Origin: Acidithiobacillus concretivorus
GTDB taxonomy: Bacteria > Pseudomonadota > Gammaproteobacteria > Acidithiobacillales > Acidithiobacillaceae
Assembly: GCF_018853445.1 (NCBI RefSeq)
Contig: NZ_JABELD010000015.1
Location: forward strand, 1 to 64,000
Reading direction: 5' to 3'
DNA length: 64,000 nt
Numbering within the stretch: the stretch's first letter is position 1; every line of letters begins with the position of its first letter. This document shows positions 44,951-57,096 of this stretch, piece by piece. A program made the translations under genes and the position numbers. The notes below the pieces were generated by a model. That model had not been told where the DNA came from, made no database searches, and saw nothing but the letters and a program-made list of their open reading frames with translations.

Positions 44951-45811
44951 ATGATAGCTAAAACTGATCACACCGCCCGCAGCAAACTCCATTTCACTAA
45001 AATGCATGGCCTCGGCAATGATTTTGTCGTGTTCGATGGTGTCCGCCAGCAGGTTCAATTGACGCCAGATCACATCCGCGCCATGGCTGACCGCCACTTT
45101 GGTATTGGCTGCGATCAAATTCTGCTGGTAGAAAATCCCCAGTCTCCGGACTGTGATTTTCATTATCGCATTTTCAATGCGGACGGCGGTGAAGTCGCCC
45201 AGTGTGGGAATGGTGCGCGCTGCTTTGCAGTATTTGTTCGCCGTGCTGGACTTAGTGACAAGGATGTCATTCAGGTAGAAACCCAGTCCGGACAAATGCA
45301 ACTTCGCATCCTCGAAAACGGCGAGGTCAGCGTTAACATGGGAGCTCCGCGTTTTGCTCCGGAGGCCATTCCTTTTAAAACCCGGGAAGAAGGCCCCGAA
45401 TACCTGCTGGAAATCCATCATGACACCCTGCGCCTGGCCGCACTCAGCATGGGTAATCCGCACGCCGTACTGCGCGTGCCGGATGTGGCCACAGCACCCG
45501 TCACCCAGCTCGGGCCGCAAATCGAAAAGCACCCGGATTTTCCGCAGCGCTGCAATGTCGGGTTCATGGAAATCTGTGACCGCTCCCATATTCGTCTGCG
45601 GGTCTGGGAACGTGGTGCCGGAGAAACCCTGGCCTGTGGCAGTAATGCCTGTGCGGCGGTGGTGGCCGGAATCCGCTGGGGAGCGCTGGACCAGGCCGTT
45701 GCGGTAGATCTTCCGGGCGGTCGCTTGCACATTCAATGGGCAGGGCCAGAACAAGCCGTTATGATGACCGGACCAGCGCAGGTGGTTTTTGACGGAACCT
45801 GGCTCTTATAA
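44951..45811 (+). CDS. dapF: diaminopimelate epimerase
   Basis: A 286-residue cofactor-free epimerase that turns LL- into meso-diaminopimelate for peptidoglycan and lysine. The two catalytic cysteines are in [15 protein letters not shown] and [16 protein letters not shown]; the start [15 protein letters not shown] is typical. ATG 44951 is used; a TTG at 44945 in the same frame is possible. First gene of a run dapF-(58 aa)-DUF484-xerC-hslV-hslU, a common proteobacterial order. Confidence 0.97.
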   Translation: MIAKTDHTARSKLHFTKMHGLGNDFVVFDGVRQQVQLTPDHIRAMADRHFGIGCDQILLVENPQSPDCDFHYRIFNADGGEVAQCGNGARCFAVFVRRAGLSDKDVIQVETQSGQMQLRILENGEVSVNMGAPRFAPEAIPFKTREEGPEYLLEIHHDTLRLAALSMGNPHAVLRVPDVATAPVTQLGPQIEKHPDFPQRCNVGFMEICDRSHIRLRVWERGAGETLACGSNACAAVVAGIRWGALDQAVAVDLPGGRLHIQWAGPEQAVMMTGPAQVVFDGTWLL

Positions 45812-45844
45812 CACATTGTTTGACAGACAAAGGGGGATACCATC

Positions 45845-46021
45845 ATGCAGAACACCACGGTACAAGCCATAGCTGACAGCCTGAACTGCAACGCCCAGGA
45901 TCTGGCTTTTCTGCACAAACTGACAGATCAGGAAGGTGAAACCCTCGCTCATCTGATCGCGGCGCTGGAAGTACACAGTGCCCCCGAACGCTACAGCGAT
46001 ACCCATTGGGAGGATGATTAA
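45845..46021 (+). CDS. 58-aa protein between dapF and DUF484 gene, unknown
   Basis: A small acidic protein: MQNTTVQAIADSLNC at the start, then LAFLHKLTDQEGETLAHLI and ending THWEDD. AGGGGG precedes the ATG by about 8 bp, an excellent ribosome binding site, and the stop lies 1 bp before the next gene's start codon, so it sits properly in the operon. I do not recognise a family. It could be a small partner of the DUF484 protein. Confidence 0.7.
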   Translation: MQNTTVQAIADSLNCNAQDLAFLHKLTDQEGETLAHLIAALEVHSAPERYSDTHWEDD

Positions 46022-46022
46022 G

Positions 46023-46706
46023 TTGGCAACAGCCCCTGAACACGATGATCAGGCAGAACGAGTCCGCCAGTACCTGCTCGAACATCCGCAATATTTATGG
46101 GATCAGGAAGATTTGTTAATGTCCCTGACTCTTCCCCATGTTGGTCGCGGGTCCGCCTCTTCCCTGCTCGAAAGACAGGCACAGATTTTACGCGACGAAA
46201 ATAACCGTCTGCAGCAGCGTATTGCCGCCCTGCTGGGTGCCGCCCAACAAAATGCGGCACTGGGACTGCACCTTTCTGATCTGGCCACCGAATTGCTGAA
46301 CACGCCGGACTGTCCGGCAACCTTGAATACCGTGCTGACCCGGCTGCACGAAGGTTTTCAGGTGGAGGCGCTGGCCTTGATTGCCCACACGCCGGTGTCG
46401 GATCTGCCCCAGTTTACGGTGCTTGAAGAAGCGGATTTTCTGGGGATACTGGACGGCTCGCCGCCCGCACAAGCGGCCACGGGTCTTTCCATCAACCCGA
46501 GCTTGCGGAGTACTTTGTTTGCAGCCGAGGGGGCAGCTCTGGAATCTTTTGCCCTGATTCCATTGGTTGGCCAGCATATTCAGGCGGGCATTGTGCTGGG
46601 CAGTCAAAATCCTGAGCGCTATGCCAAGGATGCGGGTGCGGATTTACTCAATCAAATTGGCCGTCTGGTGACGGCCGCTCTGGATCGCTGCCTGACCCCA
46701 TGTTGA
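46023..46706 (+). CDS. DUF484 (GAF-like) protein
   Basis: A 227-residue cytoplasmic protein: VRQYLLEHPQYLWDQEDLL and LPHVGRGSASSLLERQAQILRDEN are the DUF484 start; the rest is GAF-like. Function unknown, though it is regularly encoded between dapF and xerC. TTG 46023 is the probable start, 9 bp after GGGAGG; the ATG at 46014 directly abuts that Shine-Dalgarno sequence and is unlikely. The end overlaps xerC by 7 bp. Confidence 0.88.
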   Translation: MATAPEHDDQAERVRQYLLEHPQYLWDQEDLLMSLTLPHVGRGSASSLLERQAQILRDENNRLQQRIAALLGAAQQNAALGLHLSDLATELLNTPDCPATLNTVLTRLHEGFQVEALALIAHTPVSDLPQFTVLEEADFLGILDGSPPAQAATGLSINPSLRSTLFAAEGAALESFALIPLVGQHIQAGIVLGSQNPERYAKDAGADLLNQIGRLVTAALDRCLTPC

Positions 46707-47644
46707 TGCAGGAAGCCGTCGATGACTTTACAGTGGCTCTTGCCCGCAGCGGGCGCAGCAGCCCTGCTACCGTCGCAGCTTATCATCGCGACTTACAAGG
46801 CTGGTTGCACTTTATGCAAAGTCGTGGACATCAGGACATTGCCCATATTCAGCCCGGCGATTTGCGCGCTTATCTGATGGCGGAACGCAGTCGTGGAGTG
46901 GCTGTGCGCAGCCTGCGCCGACGTTTCGCCGCTCTGCGTGCCCTGTATCGGCATTTGCAAAAGGATTTACCGGATTTGTCGAATCCAGTGCAAGGCATCA
47001 TGATGCCCAAATCTGAACAACGCCTGCCGGACTGGTTGACCGTCGATCAGGCCAAACAGTTGATGGACCCTGCCGACGAGCCCTCTACAGCCCCCAATTT
47101 TGCGCAGAGCCGCGATCAACTGATACTGGAACTGCTCTATTCCAGCGCCCTGCGCGTCAGTGAACTGGCGGGATTAGACCTGCAAGATCTGGATCGTCAT
47201 GGCGGGACCGTGCGGGTCATGGGTAAAGGCAGCAAGGAGCGCATTGTTCCAGCGGGCAAAACCGTCTGGCGAATGCTCGATTTGTATTTACCCTTACGTC
47301 ATGCGCTGCTGATGGACAAGCATCTTCTGGAAGAAAACGCTTTGCTGCTCAACGCCTCTGCTCATCGTCTCAGTATCCGCAGCATTCAAATCCGCATCAA
47401 GGAATTGGGAGAAAAACGCCTGGGTCAGCATATTCATCCCCACACCCTACGCCATAGTGCAGCCAGCCATTTTCTCCAGTCCGCCGGCGATTTGCGCGCC
47501 GTGCAGGAATATCTGGGACACGCAGGTATTGCAACCACGGCTATTTATACCCATATGGACTATCAACAGTTGGCGCATGTATATGATGCAGCTCACCCGC
47601 GCGCCAAACACACACAACGCCCGGAAACCGAGGACAACGTATGA
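46700..47644 (+). CDS. xerC: tyrosine recombinase XerC
   Basis: A 314-residue site-specific recombinase resolving chromosome dimers at dif with XerD. The N-terminal SAM-like domain ([27 protein letters not shown]) binds DNA; the catalytic residues are visible in [13 protein letters not shown] (Arg), [10 protein letters not shown] (Lys), [12 protein letters not shown] (His, Arg), [15 protein letters not shown] (His, nucleophilic Tyr). Its place in the dapF operon confirms a housekeeping XerC rather than a mobile-element integrase. Confidence 0.95.
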   Translation: MLMQEAVDDFTVALARSGRSSPATVAAYHRDLQGWLHFMQSRGHQDIAHIQPGDLRAYLMAERSRGVAVRSLRRRFAALRALYRHLQKDLPDLSNPVQGIMMPKSEQRLPDWLTVDQAKQLMDPADEPSTAPNFAQSRDQLILELLYSSALRVSELAGLDLQDLDRHGGTVRVMGKGSKERIVPAGKTVWRMLDLYLPLRHALLMDKHLLEENALLLNASAHRLSIRSIQIRIKELGEKRLGQHIHPHTLRHSAASHFLQSAGDLRAVQEYLGHAGIATTAIYTHMDYQQLAHVYDAAHPRAKHTQRPETEDNV

Positions 47645-48180
47645 CAGATGCATTACCCATGCACGGCACCACCATTCTTTGCGTGCGACGCGGCAGCAAT
47701 GTGGTGATGGCCGGAGATGGTCAGGTAACTTTTGGCAATACCGTCATGAAAGGCAATGCCCGCAAGGTAAGGCGTATTGAGCCGGGCGTGTTGACTGGCT
47801 TCGCAGGTGCTACCGCCGATGCTTTTACCCTGCTCGAACGCTTCGAGGCCAAACTGAAAGCCCATCCCGGACAACTGGCCAAGGCTGCCGTTGAACTCGC
47901 CAAAGAGTGGCGCACCGACCGGGTATTGCGGCGACTGGAAGCCATGCTGGCCGTTGCCGACGATAAACAAAGTCTGATTATTACCGGCCAGGGCGATGTG
48001 CTGGAACCGGAATTCGGCATTATTGCTATTGGCTCCGGCGGTCCCTATGCCCTTTCTGCGGCCCGCGCCCTGCTGGAAAATACCGAGTTGCCGGCCCGTG
48101 AAGTCGCCGAACGGGCGCTGGGCATCGCCGGGGACATCTGCATTTATACCAACCACAACCATACGATTGAAGAACTATGA
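47641..48180 (+). CDS. hslV: ATP-dependent protease subunit HslV
   Basis: A 179-residue proteasome-like peptidase. The catalytic Thr is at [11 protein letters not shown], preceded by a nine-residue propeptide (MTDALPMHG) that must be removed; [13 protein letters not shown] and [17 protein letters not shown] are typical. It forms a double hexamer with HslU. Start overlaps xerC by 4 bp and stop overlaps hslU by 4 bp. Confidence 0.97.
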   Translation: MTDALPMHGTTILCVRRGSNVVMAGDGQVTFGNTVMKGNARKVRRIEPGVLTGFAGATADAFTLLERFEAKLKAHPGQLAKAAVELAKEWRTDRVLRRLEAMLAVADDKQSLIITGQGDVLEPEFGIIAIGSGGPYALSAARALLENTELPAREVAERALGIAGDICIYTNHNHTIEEL

Positions 48181-49505
48181 GCATGTCTGAAATGACCCCC
48201 CGTGAAATCGTCCAGGAACTGGACAAGTACATCATCGGCCAGTCTGACGCCAAGCGTGCAGTGGCTATTGCCCTGCGCAACCGCTGGCGACGCGGCCAGG
48301 TGCCTGCGCCCCTGCATCAGGAGATCACCCCAAAAAACATCCTGATGATCGGGCCTACCGGCGTCGGCAAAACTGAAATTGCCCGCCGTCTGGCGCAATT
48401 GGCCAACGCCCCTTTCATCAAGGTGGAAGCCACCAAATTCACAGAAGTGGGTTACGTCGGCAAAGATGTGGAATCCATTATCCGGGACCTGACCGAAACG
48501 GCTGTAGATATGATTCGTAGCGAACGCCAATCGGCCATGCGCCAACGCGCTGAAGAAATGGCCGAAGAACGCATTCTCGATGCGTTGATTCCCGGCCCCC
48601 GGGACAGCACGGTGCCACGCAGCGATGAAGGGACCCGCCAAAAATTTCGCAAGATGCTCCGCGAGGGCAAACTGGACCAGCAGGAAATTGAAATTGAGGT
48701 TGCTGCTCCCAAAGCGGGTGTAGAAATCATGGCACCAGCGGGTATGGAAGAAATGACCAACCAACTGCGGGATATGTTCTCCAACATGTCCCAAGGTAAA
48801 ACCAGCACCCGCAAGGTGCCAGTGGCGGAAGCCCGGCGTCTGCTGACGGATGACGAAGCCGCCAAGCTGGTCAATGAAGAAGAAGTACGCGCCCTGGCCC
48901 TGGAAAGAGTGCAGTCTGGTGGTATTGTTTTTATTGATGAAATCGACAAAGTCGCGGTACGTTCCGGGAGCCAGCAGGGTACCGATATTTCCCGGGAAGG
49001 GGTGCAGCGGGATTTGTTGCCGCTAGTGGAAGGGTCCAACGTCAGCACCCGTTATGGCGTGGTGAAAACCGACCATATCCTGTTCATTGCCTCTGGGGCG
49101 TTTCATCTCAGCAAACCTTCGGACCTGATCCCGGAACTGCAGGGACGACTCCCCATTCGCGTAGAGCTGGATGCCCTGAGTGCGGCAGACTTGGTCCGTA
49201 TTCTGCAAGAACCAGAAAATGCCCTGGTTCGTCAGTACAGCGCGCTGCTCGCCAGTGATGGGGTCACCCTGCAATTTACTGATGATGGCGTACAGCGCAT
49301 TGCCGAAATCGCGCAACAGGTTAACGAACGGGTCGAGAACATTGGTGCCCGTCGCCTGCACACCGTCATGGAACGCCTGCTGGAAGAAGTGGCTTTTTCA
49401 GCGCCCGATCTGAGTCAGCCCAGCTTGGAAGTCAATGCAGAATATGTGGATGGGCGCTTGCAGGATCTGGCCCAGGACGAAGATCTGTCCCGCTATATTT
49501 TATAG
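48177..49505 (+). CDS. hslU: ATPase subunit HslU (ClpY)
   Basis: A 442-residue AAA+ unfoldase feeding HslV. Walker [16 protein letters not shown] (about 57-71), Walker [14 protein letters not shown], the pore loop [11 protein letters not shown], an I domain (about 110-240) and the C-terminal tail EDLSRYIL that inserts into HslV. Start ATG 48177 or 48183. Last gene of the dapF-hslU run. Confidence 0.98.
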   Translation: MSMSEMTPREIVQELDKYIIGQSDAKRAVAIALRNRWRRGQVPAPLHQEITPKNILMIGPTGVGKTEIARRLAQLANAPFIKVEATKFTEVGYVGKDVESIIRDLTETAVDMIRSERQSAMRQRAEEMAEERILDALIPGPRDSTVPRSDEGTRQKFRKMLREGKLDQQEIEIEVAAPKAGVEIMAPAGMEEMTNQLRDMFSNMSQGKTSTRKVPVAEARRLLTDDEAAKLVNEEEVRALALERVQSGGIVFIDEIDKVAVRSGSQQGTDISREGVQRDLLPLVEGSNVSTRYGVVKTDHILFIASGAFHLSKPSDLIPELQGRLPIRVELDALSAADLVRILQEPENALVRQYSALLASDGVTLQFTDDGVQRIAEIAQQVNERVENIGARRLHTVMERLLEEVAFSAPDLSQPSLEVNAEYVDGRLQDLAQDEDLSRYIL

Positions 49506-49537
49506 ACTGGGTTCAGATTGGGTTACCAGAAAGAAAG

Positions 49538-49861
49538 TCAGGGCTTGAGATAAAACGCTCCGGCTGCCTGGGCCTCCGCAATGGCAATAACGCCCGCCGG
49601 AACCAGATGACTGCCAGCAGGCCGGTCGGCGGGGTCCAAGCCCATGCTGCGTAAACTGTTTTCACAAAAATCCACACATAAACCAGCGCTGATCCGCTCT
49701 TCAATTTCACGCCGCCAGTGGCCATGCGCCCACAGTGAAACTGGAGACTGACCATTGGCAATGACGCGCAGCGCCTGATTAGGATCCGCTGCCGCTGCAT
49801 TGCGCACGTTGGCCAACAAATTCGGCCAACGTCCTGCATCGTCAATATGAAACAACAACAT
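49538..49861 (-). CDS. DsrE-family protein
   Basis: A 107-residue protein starting MLLFHIDDAGRWPNLLANVRN, with LRVIANGQSPVSLWAHG and ISAGLCVDFCENSLRSMGL, matching small DsrE/DsrF-like sulfur-carrier-related proteins; the Cys in VDFCENSL is the usual reactive position. Sulfur-trafficking DsrE proteins are common in sulfur oxidisers; a direct role here is not shown. It starts 4 bp after the rpoH stop and is probably co-transcribed with it. Confidence 0.8.
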   Translation of the reverse strand: MLLFHIDDAGRWPNLLANVRNAAAADPNQALRVIANGQSPVSLWAHGHWRREIEERISAGLCVDFCENSLRSMGLDPADRPAGSHLVPAGVIAIAEAQAAGAFYLKP

Positions 49862-49865
49862 CGGT

Positions 49866-50726
49866 TCAGGCCGCCGGACTGAGTGCCAGCATTTTCTGAC
49901 GCAGCTTGCCCATGCTGCTTTTTTCCAGCTGGCGGATACGCTCTGCAGAAACTCCCAGCTCATCACCCAGCACCTGTAATGTCTTGGGATCTTCGCTGAG
50001 CCAACGGTTTTCAATGATGTAGCGATCACGCTGAGGCAGAGCCGACAAGGCGCTCTGCAATACGGCATGCTGGTGCTCGTCCCAATCTCTATCCAGGAGT
50101 TGATCTACCGTGGACTCCGCAGGATCAGCCAGTTCCATGACCCGCGAATGGCCACTTTCTTCATCGGGCTCCATATTCAGGGAATAGTCATGCCCCGTCA
50201 TCCGGCCTTCCATTTCCAGCACCTGCGCTTGGGTAACACCAAGATCTTCGGCAATGGCTGCACTTTCCTCACCACTCAACCAGCCGGTGTGGGTTCGGCT
50301 GGAACGCAGGTTAAAGAACAGCTTGCGTTGGGCCTTGGTAGTAGCCACTTTGACAATACGCCAGTTGCGCAAAATGAATTCATGAATTTCTGCCTTGACC
50401 CAATGTACGGCAAAAGAGACCAGGCGCACGCCATGATCAGGATCATAGCGCTTGACGGCTTTCATCAGACCAATATTTCCTTCCTGAATCAGGTCGGCTT
50501 CCTGCAGGCCGTAGCCCCGATAACCCCGAGCAATACGCACCACAAAGCGCAGATGACTGAGCACCAGGGATTTTGCCGCTTCGACATCTTCATGATCGCG
50601 CAGACGCAGGGCCAGATCCCGCTCTTCTTCAGGCTCCAGCATGGGCTGGGCATTCACGAAACGCAGATAAGCTGCCAGCCCGTCGGCACTGACCAAATCT
50701 CTACTGGCTATAGCAAGTTCATTCAT
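49866..50726 (-). CDS. rpoH: heat-shock sigma factor RpoH (sigma-32)
   Basis: A 286-residue group 3 sigma factor. Region 2: LVLSHLRFVVRIARGYRGYGLQEADLIQEGNIGLMKAV; RpoH box with QRKLFFNLR; region 4: LPQRDRYIIENRWLSEDPKTLQVLGDELGVSAERIRQLE. It transcribes heat-shock genes. ATG 50726 is preceded by GAGGACTAATT. A textbook sigma-32 promoter (50836-50864) lies between the ftsX stop and this gene, so rpoH probably activates itself. Order ftsY-ftsE-ftsX-rpoH is conserved. Confidence 0.97.
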   Translation of the reverse strand: MNELAIASRDLVSADGLAAYLRFVNAQPMLEPEEERDLALRLRDHEDVEAAKSLVLSHLRFVVRIARGYRGYGLQEADLIQEGNIGLMKAVKRYDPDHGVRLVSFAVHWVKAEIHEFILRNWRIVKVATTKAQRKLFFNLRSSRTHTGWLSGEESAAIAEDLGVTQAQVLEMEGRMTGHDYSLNMEPDEESGHSRVMELADPAESTVDQLLDRDWDEHQHAVLQSALSALPQRDRYIIENRWLSEDPKTLQVLGDELGVSAERIRQLEKSSMGKLRQKMLALSPAA

Positions 50727-50835
50727 AATTAGTCCTCGCAACAATCAACATACCTTGGACTCTCAAGATCTGCAGCTGGTTCCTTATCCACGAAAACTGA
50801 ACCCAGCTTCTCAATACATACACACCATGATATGT

Positions 50836-50864
50836 AAATGGGGATCCCGAACAATATTTTCAAG
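50836..50864 (-). promoter_or_regulatory. sigma-32-type promoter in front of rpoH
   Basis: Minus strand CTTGAAA (50858-50864), 14 bp, CCCCATTT (50836-50843): a full match to the sigma-32 consensus (CTTGAAA, N11-16, CCCCATNT). It leaves an untranslated leader of about 100 nt before the rpoH start. Confidence 0.8.
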
Positions 50865-50877
50865 GGTAGCTCATCCA

Positions 50878-51786
50878 TTACGAAAAAGTATGGTCGAGGT
50901 GCTGCCCCACTGCAAGACGTGAACCCAGCCAGCCGAGAATAGCGCTGATAATAATCAGGATCAGCCCTTCCAGGCCCGTCAGGCCCAAAAGCTGAAAATG
51001 GGTACCATACAAAGTCGCCAGACGATCAACCGGTCCCTGCAAAATCGCGATGGTAATCGCAATAATAATCCAGGCTAGTATTCCGGCAATGGACCCCTGA
51101 ATCAGTCCCTGATACAAAAATGGCCGGCGGATAAAGGCACGCGTTGCCCCCACCAGACTGGCAATGTCAATTTCATCGCGGCGCTGGGCAATATGCAGAC
51201 GAATGGTATTCCCCATGACCAGAATCGCGCCGACGGCCAGCATAATGGCCAAAATCCAGACAGCCCTTTTACCCAGGGCCAGAATGGCCTGCAGACGCGC
51301 CACCCAATGCAAATCGGACTGGGCACTGGCGACTCCGGGTTGACGCGCCCACCCCTGAATTTGCGCCTGCAAGGCTGCCGGACTTTCAGACAACGGATTC
51401 AGTTCAACAATAAACGAAGCCGGTAGTGGGTTTTCTCCAAGAATTTTGATGGCAGCAGTCATTCCGGCGTTTTTTTCAAACGTTTTCAATGCGGCTTCCT
51501 TACCGACATAGCGCACATTAACGACTCCGGTGCTGCTCTGTAGCTGCTTCTGCAGCTGCTGTATGTCTTGCTCCGTGGCATCCTGATGGAGAAACAGGGA
51601 AATTTGGGCTTGATCTCGCCATTGCCCCAACAATTGCTGGAGATTATTGAGCGCCGCAAAAAGGCCCACGGGCAGCGCCAGCACAATAGCCAGGGCAAAA
51701 ATGGTCATTAACGTCGCTAGCGGCTGCTTCAGCAGGGTGTTCACGGCATTTTGGGCGGCTTCCTGACGAATATGTAAGGCACTCAC
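50878..51786 (-). CDS. ftsX: cell-division protein FtsX
   Basis: A 302-residue membrane protein with an N-terminal helix (TLMTIFALAIVLALPVGLFAAL), a periplasmic domain of about 110 residues, and three C-terminal helices. With FtsE it controls septal peptidoglycan hydrolases. The family pattern VRYVGKEAALKTFEKN is recognisable. Start overlaps ftsE stop by 4 bp. Confidence 0.95.
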   Translation of the reverse strand: MSALHIRQEAAQNAVNTLLKQPLATLMTIFALAIVLALPVGLFAALNNLQQLLGQWRDQAQISLFLHQDATEQDIQQLQKQLQSSTGVVNVRYVGKEAALKTFEKNAGMTAAIKILGENPLPASFIVELNPLSESPAALQAQIQGWARQPGVASAQSDLHWVARLQAILALGKRAVWILAIMLAVGAILVMGNTIRLHIAQRRDEIDIASLVGATRAFIRRPFLYQGLIQGSIAGILAWIIIAITIAILQGPVDRLATLYGTHFQLLGLTGLEGLILIIISAILGWLGSRLAVGQHLDHTFS

Positions 51787-52454
51787 GCGGATTTCTCCTT
51801 GGAATCTTGCAGCATCCCTTGCTCCAGATGAAAGACGGGGAGCCCCAGACGCTCTACCTGGGACTGGTCGTGGGTTGCTACCAGAACCGTGGTACCGTGC
51901 TGATGAAAGTCCCGGAATAAATCCAGAATTTCCGTGCTCAACGAACCATCCAGATTACCGGTCGGCTCATCGGCGAGCAGAATTTCCGGGGTGTGCACAA
52001 TGGCCCGGGCAATCCCTACCCGCTGCTGTTCGCCACCCGACAGCGTGGCCGGCAAATTATGAATCCGGTTACCCAACCCGACTTTTTCCAGTGCTGCCCT
52101 TACCCGGCTCTGAATCTGCTTGCCAGATACCCCACTGACCTGCAATGTCAGCGCGACATTATTGAATACGTCACGATCCATCAATAATTTGTGATCCTGA
52201 AAAACCACCCCGATGCGCCGACGATAGGCTGGAATATGACGTTTTTTCAGGGTCGAAACATCCACGCCATTGACCATCAGCGTGCCATGACTGACATCTT
52301 CCAGGCGCAGCAACAATTTCAGGAGCGTGCTTTTGCCGGCACCCGAAGGCCCGGTCAATAAAGCCATTTGCCCGGTCGGCAATTTAAGATTCAGTTCACG
52401 CAGCACATGATGGCGGCCGGGATAATGTTTGGTGACATTGATAAATTCAATCAT
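51783..52454 (-). CDS. ftsE: cell-division ATP-binding protein FtsE
   Basis: A 223-residue ABC ATPase: Walker [18 protein letters not shown]-loop [20 protein letters not shown] (the FtsE DxKLL pattern), signature [15 protein letters not shown], Walker [13 protein letters not shown]. Works with FtsX at the septum. Overlaps ftsY and ftsX by 4 bp each. Confidence 0.97.
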   Translation of the reverse strand: MIEFINVTKHYPGRHHVLRELNLKLPTGQMALLTGPSGAGKSTLLKLLLRLEDVSHGTLMVNGVDVSTLKKRHIPAYRRRIGVVFQDHKLLMDRDVFNNVALTLQVSGVSGKQIQSRVRAALEKVGLGNRIHNLPATLSGGEQQRVGIARAIVHTPEILLADEPTGNLDGSLSTEILDLFRDFHQHGTTVLVATHDQSQVERLGLPVFHLEQGMLQDSKEKSA

Positions 52455-53638
52455 GACTTCGGCTCCGCGAAGAGGGCATCAACAAAAGATTCTGGATCAA
52501 AGGGACGCAAGTCGGCCACCTGTTCGCCTACACCAATATAACGAATCGGAATTGGCAGAGCCTTGGCAATAGCCGCCACCACCCCGCCCTTGGCGGTGCC
52601 ATCCAGTTTGGTAATACATATACCCGTCAGACCGATAGCCTCATGAAACTGCTGGGCTTGATTCAAGGCATTTTGTCCGGTTCCTGCATCTAGCACCAAC
52701 CAGATCTGATGGGGCGCTTCTGGATCCTGCTTCGCCAGTACCCTTTTGACCTTTTTCAACTCTTCCATCAAATGGTCCTGGGTATGCAGGCGCCCTGCCG
52801 TATCGGCAATGAGCAGATCGGCAGATCGGGCCCGCGCCGCTGCAAAAGCATCAAATACTACCGAGGCACTATCTGCACCCGTTCCCTGCGCGACTACCGG
52901 AACCTGCACACGTTGCCCCCAGCCCTGCAACTGCTCAACCGCAGCCGCCCGAAAAGTGTCTCCGGCCGCCAGCACCATGGAAAAGCCATCGGCTTTCCAG
53001 CGTGCAGCAAGTTTGCCCGTAGTCGTCGTTTTACCGGCACCATTAATACCCACCATCATCAATACCTGAGTCCGTCCTTTTTCCGGCACCCAAAGTTCCG
53101 CACGCGGGCGCAAAATATCGAGCAGCGCATCGCGCAGGGCTTTTTTCAGGATGGCAGGATCTGTCAGTTCCTTACGACGCACTTTTTCCGTCACCGAGGT
53201 CATGATTTCCCGGGTCGCTGCAGCACCCAGATCCGCTTGTAACAATAACGCTTCCAGATCTTCCAGCAATTCGTCATCAATGACTTTTTTACCCAGAACC
53301 AGTCGACCGACGCCCTCGGTAAACTGCTCCCGACTCCGGTTCAGACCTTCTCGCAGCCGTGTGAACAGCCCTTTCTGCACGGAACTGGCGGCAGTTTCGG
53401 CAGCCGGTAATGCCATTTCGGAAGACTCTGTTAGCTGCGCTTCCGGTTCTTCCAATAGCGGTTCGGGTGGCGGAGTAGCCTCTTCTTCAGATACGGCTTC
53501 TGGCTCTGCCTCAACATTTGCAGGCAAAGCAGTATCCGGTTTTTCCTCAGCAGGCTCAGGCTGGACAGTTGCGTCGGTGGCTTCTGTCATTTCCTCCTGA
53601 GAAGGGCTTTTGTTACGCTTGAACCAATTAAAAACCAT
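52451..53638 (-). CDS. ftsY: signal recognition particle receptor FtsY
   Basis: A 395-residue SRP receptor GTPase. A long acidic, proline- and glutamate-rich N-terminal domain (about 1-85) tethers it to the membrane; the NG domain follows, with MVGINGAGKTTTTGKLAAR (G1), DTAGRLHTQDHLMEEL (G3), ITKLDGTAKGG (G4) and YIGVGEQVADLRPF. First gene of ftsY-ftsE-ftsX; divergent from rsmD at 116 bp, as in many proteobacteria. Confidence 0.97.
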   Translation of the reverse strand: MVFNWFKRNKSPSQEEMTEATDATVQPEPAEEKPDTALPANVEAEPEAVSEEEATPPPEPLLEEPEAQLTESSEMALPAAETAASSVQKGLFTRLREGLNRSREQFTEGVGRLVLGKKVIDDELLEDLEALLLQADLGAAATREIMTSVTEKVRRKELTDPAILKKALRDALLDILRPRAELWVPEKGRTQVLMMVGINGAGKTTTTGKLAARWKADGFSMVLAAGDTFRAAAVEQLQGWGQRVQVPVVAQGTGADSASVVFDAFAAARARSADLLIADTAGRLHTQDHLMEELKKVKRVLAKQDPEAPHQIWLVLDAGTGQNALNQAQQFHEAIGLTGICITKLDGTAKGGVVAAIAKALPIPIRYIGVGEQVADLRPFDPESFVDALFAEPKS

Positions 53639-53754
53639 TGAACGGGCAGAACCTCAGACATTATGAATAGTTGCATTATCCACCGAAGCAGTGCAGCGAA
53701 CAATGTGCCCATCGCTGATGACTATCTGCCACCTGCTGTTCGGGGTAAAAAACC

Positions 53755-54306
53755 ATGACCGTCCGTATCATTGCTGGACGGCATCGCGGTCGCCGTCTGT
53801 TGACCCCTGCAGATTCTGGTGTTCGCCCTACGCCCGGGGTAGTCCGAGAACGATTGTTTAACTGGTTGGGCGGGGTGGTTGCAGGCGCGCGGGTTCTGGA
53901 CCTTTTCGCCGGTAGTGGCGCGCTGGGGCTGGAAGCCTGGTCAAGGGGCGCCAGAGAAGTGGTTTTTATCGAAAAAAACCCCCGGCATCGTGTCCTGTTA
54001 CTACAAAATCTCAAGGCTTGTGAGGTGCCGGAAAGCCAGCTTGCCGGTAAGGATGCTCTGCACTATCTACAGCAGAATGCCCCTTCCTTTGATATAGTAT
54101 TTGCTGATCCGCCTTTTGATCAGGACTGGCCGCAGCGTCTGGCCTCTTGTTTTGCTGCCTGCGCAACATCGGAAAAACCCTGCTGGCTATACCTGGAAAG
54201 CTCGGCTGCAGAACAATGGCAGGCCGCAGATATCCCTGCGGGTTGGCAGACTTATCGCCACGGACATTGTGGTGATGCTTTTTACACTTTGTTTAGCAAG
54301 CAGTAG
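53755..54306 (+). CDS. rsmD: 16S rRNA (guanine-N2)-methyltransferase RsmD
   Basis: A 183-residue enzyme methylating G966 of 16S rRNA. MTVRIIAGRHRGRRL start, RPTPGVVRERLFNWL, SAM loop VLDLFAGSGALGLEAWSRG, and catalytic FADPPFDQDWP. Adjacent coaD starts 6 bp downstream. Confidence 0.96.
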   Translation: MTVRIIAGRHRGRRLLTPADSGVRPTPGVVRERLFNWLGGVVAGARVLDLFAGSGALGLEAWSRGAREVVFIEKNPRHRVLLLQNLKACEVPESQLAGKDALHYLQQNAPSFDIVFADPPFDQDWPQRLASCFAACATSEKPCWLYLESSAAEQWQAADIPAGWQTYRHGHCGDAFYTLFSKQ

Positions 54307-54312
54307 GAGCAC

Positions 54313-54837
54313 ATGCATACAACCTCCCAGCCCAGACGGATTATTTATCCCGGCACTTTTGATCCAATCACCCATGGACATGAAGACCTGGTCCGTCGCG
54401 CTGCCCAGCTTTTTGACGAAGTCGTGGTGGCCATCGCCTCGGAAACTCCCAAAAATCCCATATTTCCTCTAGCTGAAAGAGTCGCCCTGGCAACGGAAAC
54501 CCTCACAGGCATTCCGGGAGTCCGGGTACGCGCTTTTTCCGGATTGTTGATCCACCTCTTGCAGGAAGAAAAAACCCATCTGATTCTGCGCGGATTACGC
54601 GCCATTTCTGATTTTGAGCATGAGTTTCAATTGGCTTCCATTAATCGCCGCATGGATGCGCAAATTGAAACGCTGTTTTTGATGACTTCCGATCAGCATA
54701 CTTTCCTTTCCTCCAGCCTGGTTCGGGAAATCAGTCGACTGGGCGGAGATGTCAGCGCTTTTGTCCATCCTGCTGTAGCCAGCGCCCTGAAAAAACATTT
54801 TCGCAACGGAGTGGACCTGAGCAATTCAGAAAAGTAG
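54313..54837 (+). CDS. coaD: phosphopantetheine adenylyltransferase
   Basis: A 174-residue enzyme of coenzyme A synthesis, joining ATP and 4'-phosphopantetheine. Nucleotide motif IYPGTFDPITHGHEDLVRRA (T/HxGH), ILRGLRAISDFEHEFQLASINRRM and FLSSSLVREISRLGGDV are diagnostic. Follows rsmD. Confidence 0.97.
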   Translation: MHTTSQPRRIIYPGTFDPITHGHEDLVRRAAQLFDEVVVAIASETPKNPIFPLAERVALATETLTGIPGVRVRAFSGLLIHLLQEEKTHLILRGLRAISDFEHEFQLASINRRMDAQIETLFLMTSDQHTFLSSSLVREISRLGGDVSAFVHPAVASALKKHFRNGVDLSNSEK

Positions 54838-54865
54838 AATATAGAATTGGTCCAAGGAGAAATAA

Positions 54866-57080
<2,215 letters not shown>

Positions 57081-57096
57081 AAGTACTCCCGACAGG

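Noticed and set aside
46700-47644. Tyrosine recombinase as evidence of a mobile element
   Set aside because: Its place between DUF484 and hslV and its sequence make it the housekeeping XerC.
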